Below, piece after piece: positions 56,809 to 64,000 of a DNA stretch of 64,000 nucleotides (position 1 is its first letter; each line of letters starts with the position of its first letter). The notes below the pieces were generated by a model that did not search any database, was not told the DNA's origin, and worked only from the letters and a program-made list of their open reading frames with translations. The position numbers and the translations under genes are program-made. Location of the stretch: NCBI GenBank assembly GCA_040880405.1, contig JBBDIM010000110.1, forward strand, positions 52,472 to 116,471, given 5' to 3'. Source of the stretch: JBBDIM01 sp040880405 (GTDB taxonomy: Bacteria; Planctomycetota; Planctomycetia; Pirellulales; Pirellulaceae).

Positions 56809-57867
56809 ATGTGTAAAGCGATCCCCGTCTCGCTGCTGCTACTCGTCTTCAGCCTGAGCGACCTTCAGGCCGATGGCCGTCCGATCAGCTTCGACGTCGG
56901 CATGTTGGTCCCCTCGCGAGACATCACCACTGACGATTTCCGGAAGGTCTTCCCCGGTGAAAAACTGCTGGAGGCCCAGATCACCGTTTCGTCGCTGGTC
57001 AACTCCGCCGGGTCTCGTGAACCGAGCGAGGTGGTGATTCGCCTGGAAAGCCCCAATCCTCGGTTTCAGGTCCACGACTATTCCCCCCAAACCACCTTGC
57101 ACTCGGCAATTCAAGGGAAGATCTCGCGGGAACACAAGTCGGAAAGCGATGCCTCGGCCCAAATCCATCTAACGGGCCGCTACGACAAGCTTCTTGGAGG
57201 AGACGCCACTGCCGGCATGGGCAAGCGTGAATCGACCATCGAGAAGTACGAGACCTTGCCGGAAATGGAAATTGTTTCCGCCAGCGGAACCATCCGCCGC
57301 GGGCGCGGGGTTTATTTTCGCTTTAAGCCTTCCGGACAAACCGCCTTGGAGGGCTCGAAACCGCTGACCCTCGCCTTCCGCGTTCCGGCCGATTGGCGCG
57401 CCGATACGGTGCGGATCGATTGCACGGCATTGGCGGCGGAATCGAAGTTTTCCGGCTCGCTGGGCCATGGTCATCAAGTGGTGGCACGACAAATCTTTAC
57501 CGTCGCCTTGTTCCATGAAGGGGACAACGAAGCCCACGCCGCCGCTTATCGCTACATCCGGGCGGAAGAACAACTCGGCTACCAAATCAGTGCCCAAGCC
57601 GCTGCCATCGAAAAGACAACCCGGCGATCGCCGCTAGATCAGATGCACTGGCTGGTCAGCCTCAACTTCAGCAAGCCGGAGGAGAAGGCAAGCAGTGTCG
57701 AGCGGTTTTGGGGGCTTGATGAGAAGCAGCGAGCCAAGTTGCCAGACTCGCTGAATAAGGCGCATCAGGCATACGCCCACGGCCTGAGCAGGTTACGCGA
57801 GCTATCGGCCCGCGACGCGGCACCTCAGCCACCCGTTTATGACGTCTCGCAAAGCGTGAATAAGTGA
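56809..57867 (+). CDS. Secreted protein of unknown function
   Basis: 352 residues beginning MCKAIPVSLLLLVFSLSDLQA, a signal peptide. The mature part has two beta-rich segments (residues about 25-120 and 145-230), then a helical end. No family is recognised. The final TGA (57865-57867) lies inside the terminal repeat of MITE copy B, so the last codons may have been altered by the insertion. Predicted periplasmic or extracellular. Confidence 0.75.
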   Translation: MCKAIPVSLLLLVFSLSDLQADGRPISFDVGMLVPSRDITTDDFRKVFPGEKLLEAQITVSSLVNSAGSREPSEVVIRLESPNPRFQVHDYSPQTTLHSAIQGKISREHKSESDASAQIHLTGRYDKLLGGDATAGMGKRESTIEKYETLPEMEIVSASGTIRRGRGVYFRFKPSGQTALEGSKPLTLAFRVPADWRADTVRIDCTALAAESKFSGSLGHGHQVVARQIFTVALFHEGDNEAHAAAYRYIRAEEQLGYQISAQAAAIEKTTRRSPLDQMHWLVSLNFSKPEEKASSVERFWGLDEKQRAKLPDSLNKAHQAYAHGLSRLRELSARDAAPQPPVYDVSQSVNK

Positions 57868-58226
57868 TCCGTCAAGGTAGAGTTTAGCGGTGGCACACAC
57901 GGGATAGGACATCGGGTGCCATGCCCACGCCCTCCAACGTGGGCATGTTTTCGCGGGTTGTTTTTCCACCGGTAACTCGATTAACAACCAAAGAAACGGC
58001 CGACCGCTAATCCACGGTCAATTGACCTTCTTGGTCGTTCTCACTCACCGGGCAAGCCGATAGTGGAACCTTCCACGCCAGCAGTATAGTCTGATGGAAC
58101 CGGAGACGGCGTCCGGATTTCCCGGAAAAGGCAGGATCATCTCGCACTTCTCATGCCCACGTTGGAGGGCGTGGGCATGGCACCCAGCAACCGACGCCAC
58201 GTGTAAACTCTGATTGGATAGACAAC
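57863..58226 (-). mobile_element. MITE-like element, copy B (364 bp)
   Basis: Reverse-complement relative of copy A with the same 34-bp arms at 57914-57947 and 58152-58185. TA dinucleotides flank it at 57861-57862 and 58227-58228. Its terminal repeats are more degraded than in copy A (CTATCCAATCAGAGTTTAC is well kept on one side). One edge contains the stop codon of the upstream gene, the other supplies the TA of the stop codon (TAG) of the minus-strand gene. Confidence 0.85.
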
Positions 58227-59461
58227 TAAGCCATTTCGTCCAGTTCGAGATACTCGATCGGGACCGCCTTGAAGACTTCTTCCATGGTGGTCACCCCCTG
58301 AGCTACCTTGAGCATCGCTCCTTGGCGGAAACCGATCATGCCGGAATCGAGCGAGATACGGTTCAACTGATGGGAAGGGAGCCGCTTAGTGATCCCGTCG
58401 CGGAGCTCGCGATTGACTGAGAGAACTTCAAAGATCGCGGTTCGACCGATATAACCTTCGTTGGGTGCGGAAGGGCTCGGGCCGTAGAAGTGTCGCCCCT
58501 CCCCCTCGTTCAAATATTGGCGAACCTCGTCAAACGTGTGGGTCCCATCTTCCAGCGGATAGGGAATTCGGGTCTCCGGGTCCAATACTCGTACTAAGCG
58601 TTGGGCGATGATCCCCCGCAGAGCACTCGCCAGAAAATAAGGGTGTACCCCAAAGGCCAGCATACTTTGCACCGCACCGGCTGCGATGGGGGCGTGCAAC
58701 GTCGCCAACACGAGATGCCCGCTGTTTGCAGCCCGAACCGCGGTCACGGCGGTTTCCGGATCGCGGATCTCACCGACCATGATCACGTCGGGCTGCTGCC
58801 GGATGACCCCGCGCAACAGGTCGGCGAAGTCGATCCCGATCTTCAAGTTGACCTGCGACTGACGAATCCCCTCTAGCGAAAACTCGACCGGATCCTCCAG
58901 CGTGTTGATCTTCCGTTTGCCGTCGTTGAGTGATTGAAGGCAGGAATAGAGCGTGGTTGTCTTCCCGGTGCCGGTGGGACCGGTCACTAGCATCAAACCG
59001 GAGGGAGATTGCAGCATCTCCCAAAGCGCCTGTCGGTCGTGCCGGCCAAGGCCCAACTGGTCGAGCTTAAGGAGCCGCGTGCCACGGTCCAATAGCCGAA
59101 CCGAAAGGTCTTCGCCCGAAAGGGTTGGAATCAGACTGATCCGGAGGTCGATGGTCTTTTGCTCGTCGCGGTAAATCCAGCGCCCATCCTGGGGGCGGCG
59201 ACGTTCGGCAATATCCATCCCGCTCACCGCTTTCAGATGGTTCAGCACATGGCGGCCCTCGGCCAGGCTGATGTCGACCACCTTTTGCATGATTCCCCAG
59301 ACCCGCATGGCTACGCGAACGCTGTTCTCGCCAGCCATCAAAAACAGGTCGCTGGCACCCCGCGCGCTGGCGTCTTCAATTAGCAATTTGAAGGCCGCTT
59401 CCGGTTCCAGTCGCGAAAAATCGACCTTGGAAAAATCGATACCTGCGGATTGCTCATTCAT
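58226..59461 (-). CDS. GspE/PilB-family secretion ATPase
   Basis: Hexameric ATPase of the type II secretion/type IV pilus superfamily, 411 residues. Motifs in order: VTGPTGTGKTTTLYS (Walker A, near 159), TLEDPVEFSLEGIRQSQVN (Asp box), MVGEIRDPETA (Walker B) and ATLHAPIAAGAVQSML (His box). It lacks the N-terminal GspE domain and the CxxC zinc module. Instead, YGPSPSAPNEGYIGRTAIFEVL retains the following domain. Translation is coupled to the STAS gene by an overlap of 8 nt. It may drive a pilus or secretion step with the DUF1559-type pseudopilins, an inference. The stop codon lies at the edge of MITE copy B. Confidence 0.92.
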   Translation of the reverse strand: MNEQSAGIDFSKVDFSRLEPEAAFKLLIEDASARGASDLFLMAGENSVRVAMRVWGIMQKVVDISLAEGRHVLNHLKAVSGMDIAERRRPQDGRWIYRDEQKTIDLRISLIPTLSGEDLSVRLLDRGTRLLKLDQLGLGRHDRQALWEMLQSPSGLMLVTGPTGTGKTTTLYSCLQSLNDGKRKINTLEDPVEFSLEGIRQSQVNLKIGIDFADLLRGVIRQQPDVIMVGEIRDPETAVTAVRAANSGHLVLATLHAPIAAGAVQSMLAFGVHPYFLASALRGIIAQRLVRVLDPETRIPYPLEDGTHTFDEVRQYLNEGEGRHFYGPSPSAPNEGYIGRTAIFEVLSVNRELRDGITKRLPSHQLNRISLDSGMIGFRQGAMLKVAQGVTTMEEVFKAVPIEYLELDEMA

Positions 59462-59813
59462 GGGTTTTCTCCCGGACCAGTTGTTCCGCTTCCTCGCGCG
59501 TGCCGGTGATGGAAATAACTTGGTTGATACGCATCAGTTTGAAAACATTGCCCACCAAGGGAGGAACCGAATGGCAGACCAACTTTCCCCGACCCTCCTG
59601 AAACCGCTTATGACAAAGCAGCAGCCAGCCAATCCCGCTGGAGTCGATCATTTCCGTTTCGGACATGTCCAGTAACACCAGACGCTGATAGACCTCTTCC
59701 CCTAACAAGTCGACCAGCGGATCGGTGCCATCAGGCGTCTCCGCCTGACTTACCCGGCCGCTAAGCCCCAGTCGCACAAAACGCCCGTCGGTTGAGATGA
59801 GCCGAATCTGCAT
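59454..59813 (-). CDS. STAS-domain protein (anti-sigma factor antagonist-like)
   Basis: 119 residues with a STAS fold: a first strand MQIRLISTDGRFVRLGLSG, then LVLLDMSETEMIDSSGIGWLL, where the SSGI serine is the residue phosphorylated in SpoIIAA-like proteins. The start is ATG 59813; the longer frame upstream has no support. Its end overlaps the ATPase start (GAATGA), a tight coupling. No anti-sigma kinase lies beside it. The pair suggests that secretion ATPase activity or expression is linked to a STAS phospho-switch. Confidence 0.88.
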   Translation of the reverse strand: MQIRLISTDGRFVRLGLSGRVSQAETPDGTDPLVDLLGEEVYQRLVLLDMSETEMIDSSGIGWLLLCHKRFQEGRGKLVCHSVPPLVGNVFKLMRINQVISITGTREEAEQLVREKTHE

Positions 59814-59885
59814 GGTGTCGCACTTGTACAAGAGAGGCGTGGAGGAGAAAGTCGCCGCACGAATTCCAAATATCACAGGATGCTG

Positions 59886-60662
59886 CTAGTCGAATGTCCG
59901 GCACAACATGCCGCCATCGGCCAAAATCACGGTCCCCGTCACATAGGCCCCGCCATCAGAGGCCAACAGGAGGGCGGGCCCCACCATGTCGATGGTCTCA
60001 CCCCAACGTTTCAAGGCGGTCCGCTGGGCAAAACGCTCTTTCTGCTCGTCATTGAGCAGGCTCATTGGTAGATCGGTCGCGATTGGCCCGGGGCAGATGC
60101 AGTTCACCGTAATCCCGTGGGGGCCCAGTTCCAAGGCATGGGCCTTGGACATCCCGATCAAGGCGGCTTTGGTGCCGGAGTACAATCCGCGGCCGGAATT
60201 CGACGCGAGGGCCATCACGCTGGAAAGATGAATGATCCGTCCCCAGTTTTGTGAGATCATGCCGGGAGCCAACTTCCGCGCCAGTCGCATACAGGCGGTG
60301 AAGTTGATCTCCAGGATCTCGTCCCAGGTCTCTTCGGTGGTTTCCAGTAACGTTTCCGGGCGGTTGGTCCCGGCGTTGTTGACCAGAATATCGACCGCGC
60401 CAAAGCGTTCCAGAACCTGATCGGCCATCGCGTCGGCCGCGGCCCGGTCTCCCATATCGCACGCGAAGCACTCCACGCGGACCCCCAACCCGGTTGCGAT
60501 CTCCTCGCCAGCCGCGTGCAAGGCCTCTTTGTTGCGGGCCGTGATACAGATATCGGCCCCTGCCTCGGCAAATCCTCGGGCGATCGCTTTTCCGATGCCC
60601 TTGCTGCCACCGGTAATCAGGGCGGTCTTGCCGGTCAGATCAAATAGACTGGTGCTCGACAT
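59886..60662 (-). CDS. SDR-family oxidoreductase
   Basis: Short-chain dehydrogenase of 258 residues. Cofactor motif is ITGGSKGIGKAIA (near residue 18), structural motif VNNAGTNRP (near 93), catalytic Ser in HLSSVMALAS and Tyr-Lys in YSGTKAALIG. The sequence is closest in style to gluconate 5-dehydrogenase and 3-oxoacyl-ACP reductase-like SDRs, but substrate cannot be assigned. It lies between leuB and the STAS gene. Confidence 0.92.
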   Translation of the reverse strand: MSSTSLFDLTGKTALITGGSKGIGKAIARGFAEAGADICITARNKEALHAAGEEIATGLGVRVECFACDMGDRAAADAMADQVLERFGAVDILVNNAGTNRPETLLETTEETWDEILEINFTACMRLARKLAPGMISQNWGRIIHLSSVMALASNSGRGLYSGTKAALIGMSKAHALELGPHGITVNCICPGPIATDLPMSLLNDEQKERFAQRTALKRWGETIDMVGPALLLASDGGAYVTGTVILADGGMLCRTFD

Positions 60663-60710
60663 GCTGGATTCCTGTAGGAGTGAATCGGTCGATTCCGTTG
60701 TAACACGCCG

Positions 60711-60746
60711 AAGGGCGGGTGAGAACGTTGCGTCCCCCCCGCCCTT
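60711..60746. terminator. Possible terminator behind leuB
   Basis: AAGGGCGGG pairs with CCCGCCCTT; a T-run (TTTTTT) is present on the plus strand only, so its use on the minus strand is unclear. Confidence 0.35.
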
Positions 60747-60797
60747 CCTGCTTTTTTCAGAATTTAACCCTGAAGCGGCTTTACCGCCGGGGTACGA

Positions 60798-61871
60798 TCA
60801 CCCCAGTTTGCCTTCCAAGGCGGAAACCACCAAGTCTCCCACCTCGCGGGTTCCGTAACCCATTTTTCCGGCAGCCTGGCTCTTCATCTTGGTACCGGTC
60901 ACCACTTGAATGGCATCCAGCACCTTCTTGCCCGCGGCCGGCTGACCACTGTGCTCTAGCAACATCGACAAGGCGCTGATCGCGGCGATCGGATTGATCA
61001 CGTTCTTGCCGGTGTATTTCGGGGCGCTACCACCCATTGGCTCGTACATGCTGGTCCCGCCCGGGTCTGGATTGATATTGCCGCCGGCGGCCACACCCAT
61101 GCCGCCCTGCAAGATTCCGCCCAGGTCGGTGATGATGTCGCCGAACATGTTGGTCGTGACAATCACGTCGTAATATTCGGGGTTTTTGACCATCCACATG
61201 CAGCACGCATCGACATGGTTGTAGTCCGGCTCCACGTCGGGATAATCCTTCGCCACTTCCTGGAAGGTCCGCCAGACGAGGTCGTGCCCGTAGGTCAAAA
61301 CATTCGTTTTGGCGACCAGAGTCAGCTTTTTGCCCTTGGGGTTGTTCCGTTTTTGGGTGTATTCAAAGGCCCAGCGGAAACAACGCTCGCAACCCTTACG
61401 CGTATAGATCGCGGTTTGGGTGGCGACCTCGTCCGGGGTCCCCTTCTTCAGAAAGCCACCGATCCCGGCGTACAGGTCTTCGGTGTTTTCGCGAACCACG
61501 ACGAAGTCGATGTCCTCTGGCGTTTTATCCTTGAGCGGAGTCTCGACCCCGGGGTACAGCTTCACCGGCCGCAGATTGATGTATTGGTCCATCTGGAACC
61601 GCAGGTTCAGCAGCAGTCCCTTTTCCAAGATGCCGGGGGCCACATCGGGATGCCCCACCGCCCCGAGCATGATCGCGTCGAACTTTTGCAGCTCCTCGAC
61701 GGCACCTTCCGGCAAAATCTCGCCCGTCTTCAGGTACCGATCTCCACCGAAATCGAAATCCTGCTTTTCGACGGAAAAGCCTTCCATGCTGGCAACCGCG
61801 TCCAAGACCTTGAGGGCCTCGGCGGTCACTTCGGGGCCGGTTCCATCTCCACCGATGACTGCAATCTTCAT
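60798..61871 (-). CDS. leuB: 3-isopropylmalate dehydrogenase
   Basis: NAD-dependent oxidative decarboxylase of leucine biosynthesis, 357 residues. Motifs are IGGDGTGPEV at the N-terminus, LRPVKLYPGVE near 100, VRENTEDLYAG near 125, and the metal and cofactor site NMFGDIITDLGGILQGG near 238, followed by EPMGGSAPKYTGKNVINP near 282. The related tartrate dehydrogenase/TtuC group cannot be excluded from motifs alone. ATG 61871 is the obvious start. No leuA or leuCD nearby. Confidence 0.9.
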   Translation of the reverse strand: MKIAVIGGDGTGPEVTAEALKVLDAVASMEGFSVEKQDFDFGGDRYLKTGEILPEGAVEELQKFDAIMLGAVGHPDVAPGILEKGLLLNLRFQMDQYINLRPVKLYPGVETPLKDKTPEDIDFVVVRENTEDLYAGIGGFLKKGTPDEVATQTAIYTRKGCERCFRWAFEYTQKRNNPKGKKLTLVAKTNVLTYGHDLVWRTFQEVAKDYPDVEPDYNHVDACCMWMVKNPEYYDVIVTTNMFGDIITDLGGILQGGMGVAAGGNINPDPGGTSMYEPMGGSAPKYTGKNVINPIAAISALSMLLEHSGQPAAGKKVLDAIQVVTGTKMKSQAAGKMGYGTREVGDLVVSALEGKLG

Positions 61872-62145
61872 GTGCGAAACTTTTTTAGGGGTGAGAAAAT
61901 TTAGTGACCAAGCGAAAAGCCGGGGCTTTCGACAGGCTGTTTACCGAGGTTACGCCCGGAGGGGCTTGAACGCGGGCCTGATGCTCTCGTGGCAACACCG
62001 CGACATTCGGCACCGCAACAGGGACAAACGGCGGCACCGCTGCAAACCCTCAATTCTATCGAGGGGCGGAAAGTGTCACAACGCCACGAGAACATTGAGC
62101 GTGATGCGGGGTGCATGACAGGGTTTATGCGGCGTACGCGAGATC

Positions 62146-62460
62146 TCAGTTGTCGCTAAACGAGCTGCGACTACCGGAAGAGGCTCCGCCGATGGGATCG
62201 GCCATGAACCGCTGGTAGCAATCACGACAAACGCGGTAGCTCCGCTCCTGTTGATCCTCCTGCAAGGTGGGATCGTCGATGCGGTAGAGCTGTTCCAGGG
62301 TATCACCGAGCGACGAGAGATTGTCGCGGTCGGTATCGTCGAATTCCGACTCGTCGAACCATGGCTCGACATCCAGAAAGGCGGTCAAACGGATGATGAA
62401 ACAAGGATCGGAACTCTTGTCAAAAACTTGCTGGCAACCGTGGCAAGTAAATTGACTCAT
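62146..62460 (-). CDS. Zn-ribbon-like hypothetical protein
   Basis: 104 residues with two CxxC pairs, FTCHGCQQVF at the start and RVCRDCYQRF near residue 78, typical of a small zinc-binding protein. The middle is acidic (WFDESEFDDTDRDN) and Ser-rich at the end. Function unknown, soluble. Confidence 0.7.
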   Translation of the reverse strand: MSQFTCHGCQQVFDKSSDPCFIIRLTAFLDVEPWFDESEFDDTDRDNLSSLGDTLEQLYRIDDPTLQEDQQERSYRVCRDCYQRFMADPIGGASSGSRSSFSDN

Positions 62461-62665
62461 CGCGTTTTGTCCTTCAAAGCGAGCGGCGGAAGCGAGGCCG
62501 ACACCATCTTGCGGCCCTCAATCCATACATCAATCCTAACCCCACGCCGTTTCCCGAAGCAATACGAGTCCGTGGAAAATCTCGAATCTCCACTTGCGGT
62601 TTACAGCCGATACCGCGGGAAATCGGATCCGCGAAAATGAGTTCTCCCGGAAACCGAAGATGTGC

Positions 62666-62711
62666 GCAATAAAAAAGCCGCAACGATTGCTCGTCGCGGC
62701 TTTGTATTTTG
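62666..62711 (-). terminator. Terminator of the ferredoxin gene
   Basis: AAAGCCGCAACGA (62674-62686) pairs with TCGTCGCGGCTTT (62691-62703) with one mismatch; on the minus strand a T-run follows (CTTTTTTATTG). It lies about 100 bp past the ferredoxin stop. Confidence 0.8.
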
Positions 62712-62803
62712 CTCGCTCATCTGGCTCGCAACCGTGACCGATTCGCGCGACCCCTCCCCGCGACTTTCCCACGAGAGCGGATCTGCGATCCGGTCGACAA
62801 GGT

Positions 62804-63082
62804 TTACTCGTCGACGAGCGGTTCTTTCTTTTCGGTAATCACTTCGCACTGCGGTGCCATCTCGGCGTTCAGTTCGGTAAAGCCGCTCCACTCTTCCGGA
62901 ACATTGTCCTCGTGGAAAATTGCCTCGACCGGACACTCAGGCACACAGGCTTCGCAGTCGATGCACTCCTCCGGGTGGATGTACAGGATTTTGTCACCTT
63001 CGTAGAAACACTCCACGGGGCAAACCACCACACAGTCGGTGTACTTACAGCCAAAGCAGGGCTGGCAAACTACGTGAGTCAT
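62804..63082 (-). CDS. fdxA: Ferredoxin (7Fe type)
   Basis: 92-residue ferredoxin with clusters bound by [14 protein letters not shown] (near residue 10) and [12 protein letters not shown] (near 39). The first motif's spacing is that of the [3Fe-4S] site in FdxA-type proteins, the second of the [4Fe-4S] site. ATG 63082 ([11 protein letters not shown]) matches family starts; the frame's longer upstream option at 63100 adds six residues. Low-potential electron carrier of unknown partner. Confidence 0.93.
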   Translation of the reverse strand: MTHVVCQPCFGCKYTDCVVVCPVECFYEGDKILYIHPEECIDCEACVPECPVEAIFHEDNVPEEWSGFTELNAEMAPQCEVITEKKEPLVDE

Positions 63083-63584
63083 TCTTCCGTAACTCCTCAA
63101 CAGTCGCGAATCGCGGACCGGAAAACTTGGGTCTAGTAATGGCCAATGCTACCGCTGGTATTATCGGCCACTTTGGCCATCGACCAGCACCGTTTTTCCC
63201 CTGGCCCCGGCTCACCCAATGGGCGGGCAAACAGTCCCGAGAACGGCTTCAAGTGCTTGAGGCGAAAGCAGTTGCCGCCTCGACTCCCCGGCAATGTATC
63301 ATTCCTGAAAATTGCATGTCAAGCCACACAACCCCTGTTTCCGGGTGAATCGAAGCGAAGAACGCCTGTTGAGACTCTGTCGCAATTCCACCAGCCTAAA
63401 TTGCAGCTCAAACCGTGCGGCCACGACAGGTGTTCAAGCGGACCAAGATCGTCGGAATTCCCCCTAGACCGATCGCGGCCCCTCCCGTAAAAGAACCCCT
63501 GAAGCTTTCGACAAGCGAAAATTCCGTCAGATTCCCCACCAAGACCTTCCAAGGGAATCGCAACGACTTCAAGCCATTCGCACC
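63083..63584. other. Non-coding region between divergent genes
   Basis: About 500 bp between the ferredoxin and sigma-like genes. Overlapping short frames have no support. Confidence 0.4.
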
Positions 63585-63938
63585 ATGTTTGACGCCAGCG
63601 ACGATCAAATCCTCGACGACTGCCTTAAGCGACGGCCAGAGGCCTGGAACCGCTTTGTTGATCGCTCGATTCCGATCGTCTTGCGAGTCATTGACCAGTG
63701 CCACGAGTCACAAGGCGAACCCCAGGACCATTCGCGAAGACCAGAACTGGCCCGCCACGTCTTTTCCGAGCTCATGGCGGAAGACTTCGGACTGATCCGC
63801 GCGTTCCGCCGACGCTGCTCTTGGGAGACCTATCTGACGGTCATCACGCGTCGAATCGTGCTCGCCCGGCGACTTGAACTAGACCATCTCGACCGAGTCA
63901 CCGAGGCCACCCAAGGGACATTGGTGCCGGCGAGATAA
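63585..63938 (+). CDS. Small sigma-70 region 2-like protein
   Basis: 117 residues. The sequence DQILDDCLKRRPEAWNRFVD then FSELMAEDFGLIRAFRRRCSWETYLTVI resembles sigma region 2 of ECF sigma factors, including the conserved Trp-Glu-Thr-Tyr helix and a following Arg-rich helix (RRIVLARRLELD). Region 4 is missing and the frame ends at 63938 with a stop, so it is either a stand-alone variant or a truncated gene. Function is inferred. The planctomycete lineage has many ECF variants. Confidence 0.6.
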   Translation: MFDASDDQILDDCLKRRPEAWNRFVDRSIPIVLRVIDQCHESQGEPQDHSRRPELARHVFSELMAEDFGLIRAFRRRCSWETYLTVITRRIVLARRLELDHLDRVTEATQGTLVPAR

Positions 63939-64000
63939 TCCCGATGGGTGCGATCCGGCATGTGCGCAGCCTGCGACCGGAATCCCCGTCATTTTCGGTT

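Overview
The window looks like a stretch of a planctomycete chromosome (Pirellulales-like, moderately GC-rich). Lineage markers are a prepilin-type DUF1559 protein with the H-X9-DG motif, a Ser/Thr kinase fused to an ATPase and a formylglycine-generating-enzyme-like domain, a ceramidase-like secreted protein, tiny secreted low-complexity proteins and many conserved orphan proteins. The lineage call is inference from protein families; no rRNA gene is present.

Layout. 1-9.8 kb: lspA and dksA (minus), divergent from thrC-dapB-hypothetical (plus). thrC and dapB are separated by a 100-N gap that is almost certainly an assembly artefact. Then a solo GIY-YIG protein, alaS and recA. 9.8-28.7 kb: thpR, a PfkB kinase, a 1,026-residue secreted protein, a DUF1559 protein, an rlmI-like methyltransferase, gltX, a membrane protein, a fumarylacetoacetase-like hydrolase, an HD/PAS/GGDEF protein, glyS and comB. 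28.8-36.6 kb: a TM2 protein, an RloA/RloB pair (possible defence module), a cupin-like protein, Mn-type sod, a ceramidase-like protein, a lipoprotein and a small orphan. 36.6-39.3 kb: a gene-poor, AT-richer stretch ending at tRNA-Asp, with a few tiny genes, strong hairpins and a perfect terminator that has no obvious gene in front of it. 39.6-46.1 kb: a diguanylate cyclase and the giant kinase-ATPase-FGE protein. 46.5-51.1 kb: orphans, a TPR protein and two glycosyltransferases. 51.3-53.5 kb: three tandem tiny secreted proteins, each with a sigma-54 type promoter and a similar 3' hairpin. 53.6-64 kb: miaE, the methionine-salvage genes mtnB-mtnD-mtnC, a secreted orphan, STAS plus GspE/PilB-like ATPase, SDR, leuB, a Zn-ribbon orphan, ferredoxin, and a short protein resembling sigma region 2.

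Dispersed repeats. A ~365-bp MITE-like element with TIRs and TA flanks is present as two near-full copies (25.8 and 57.9 kb) and one fragment (5.5 kb). An 84-bp hairpin repeat occurs twice (16.3 and 48.3 kb, opposite orientations). A perfect 28-bp inverted repeat lies between the rlmI-like gene and gltX.

The most notable observations are the sigma-54-associated family of tiny secreted proteins, the kinase-STAND-FGE fusion, the RloAB pair, the MITE family (one copy supplies the stop codons of two convergent genes) and small genes hidden in the gene-poor stretch. Starts were moved from the longest reading frame where a ribosome-binding site or family length argues for it.
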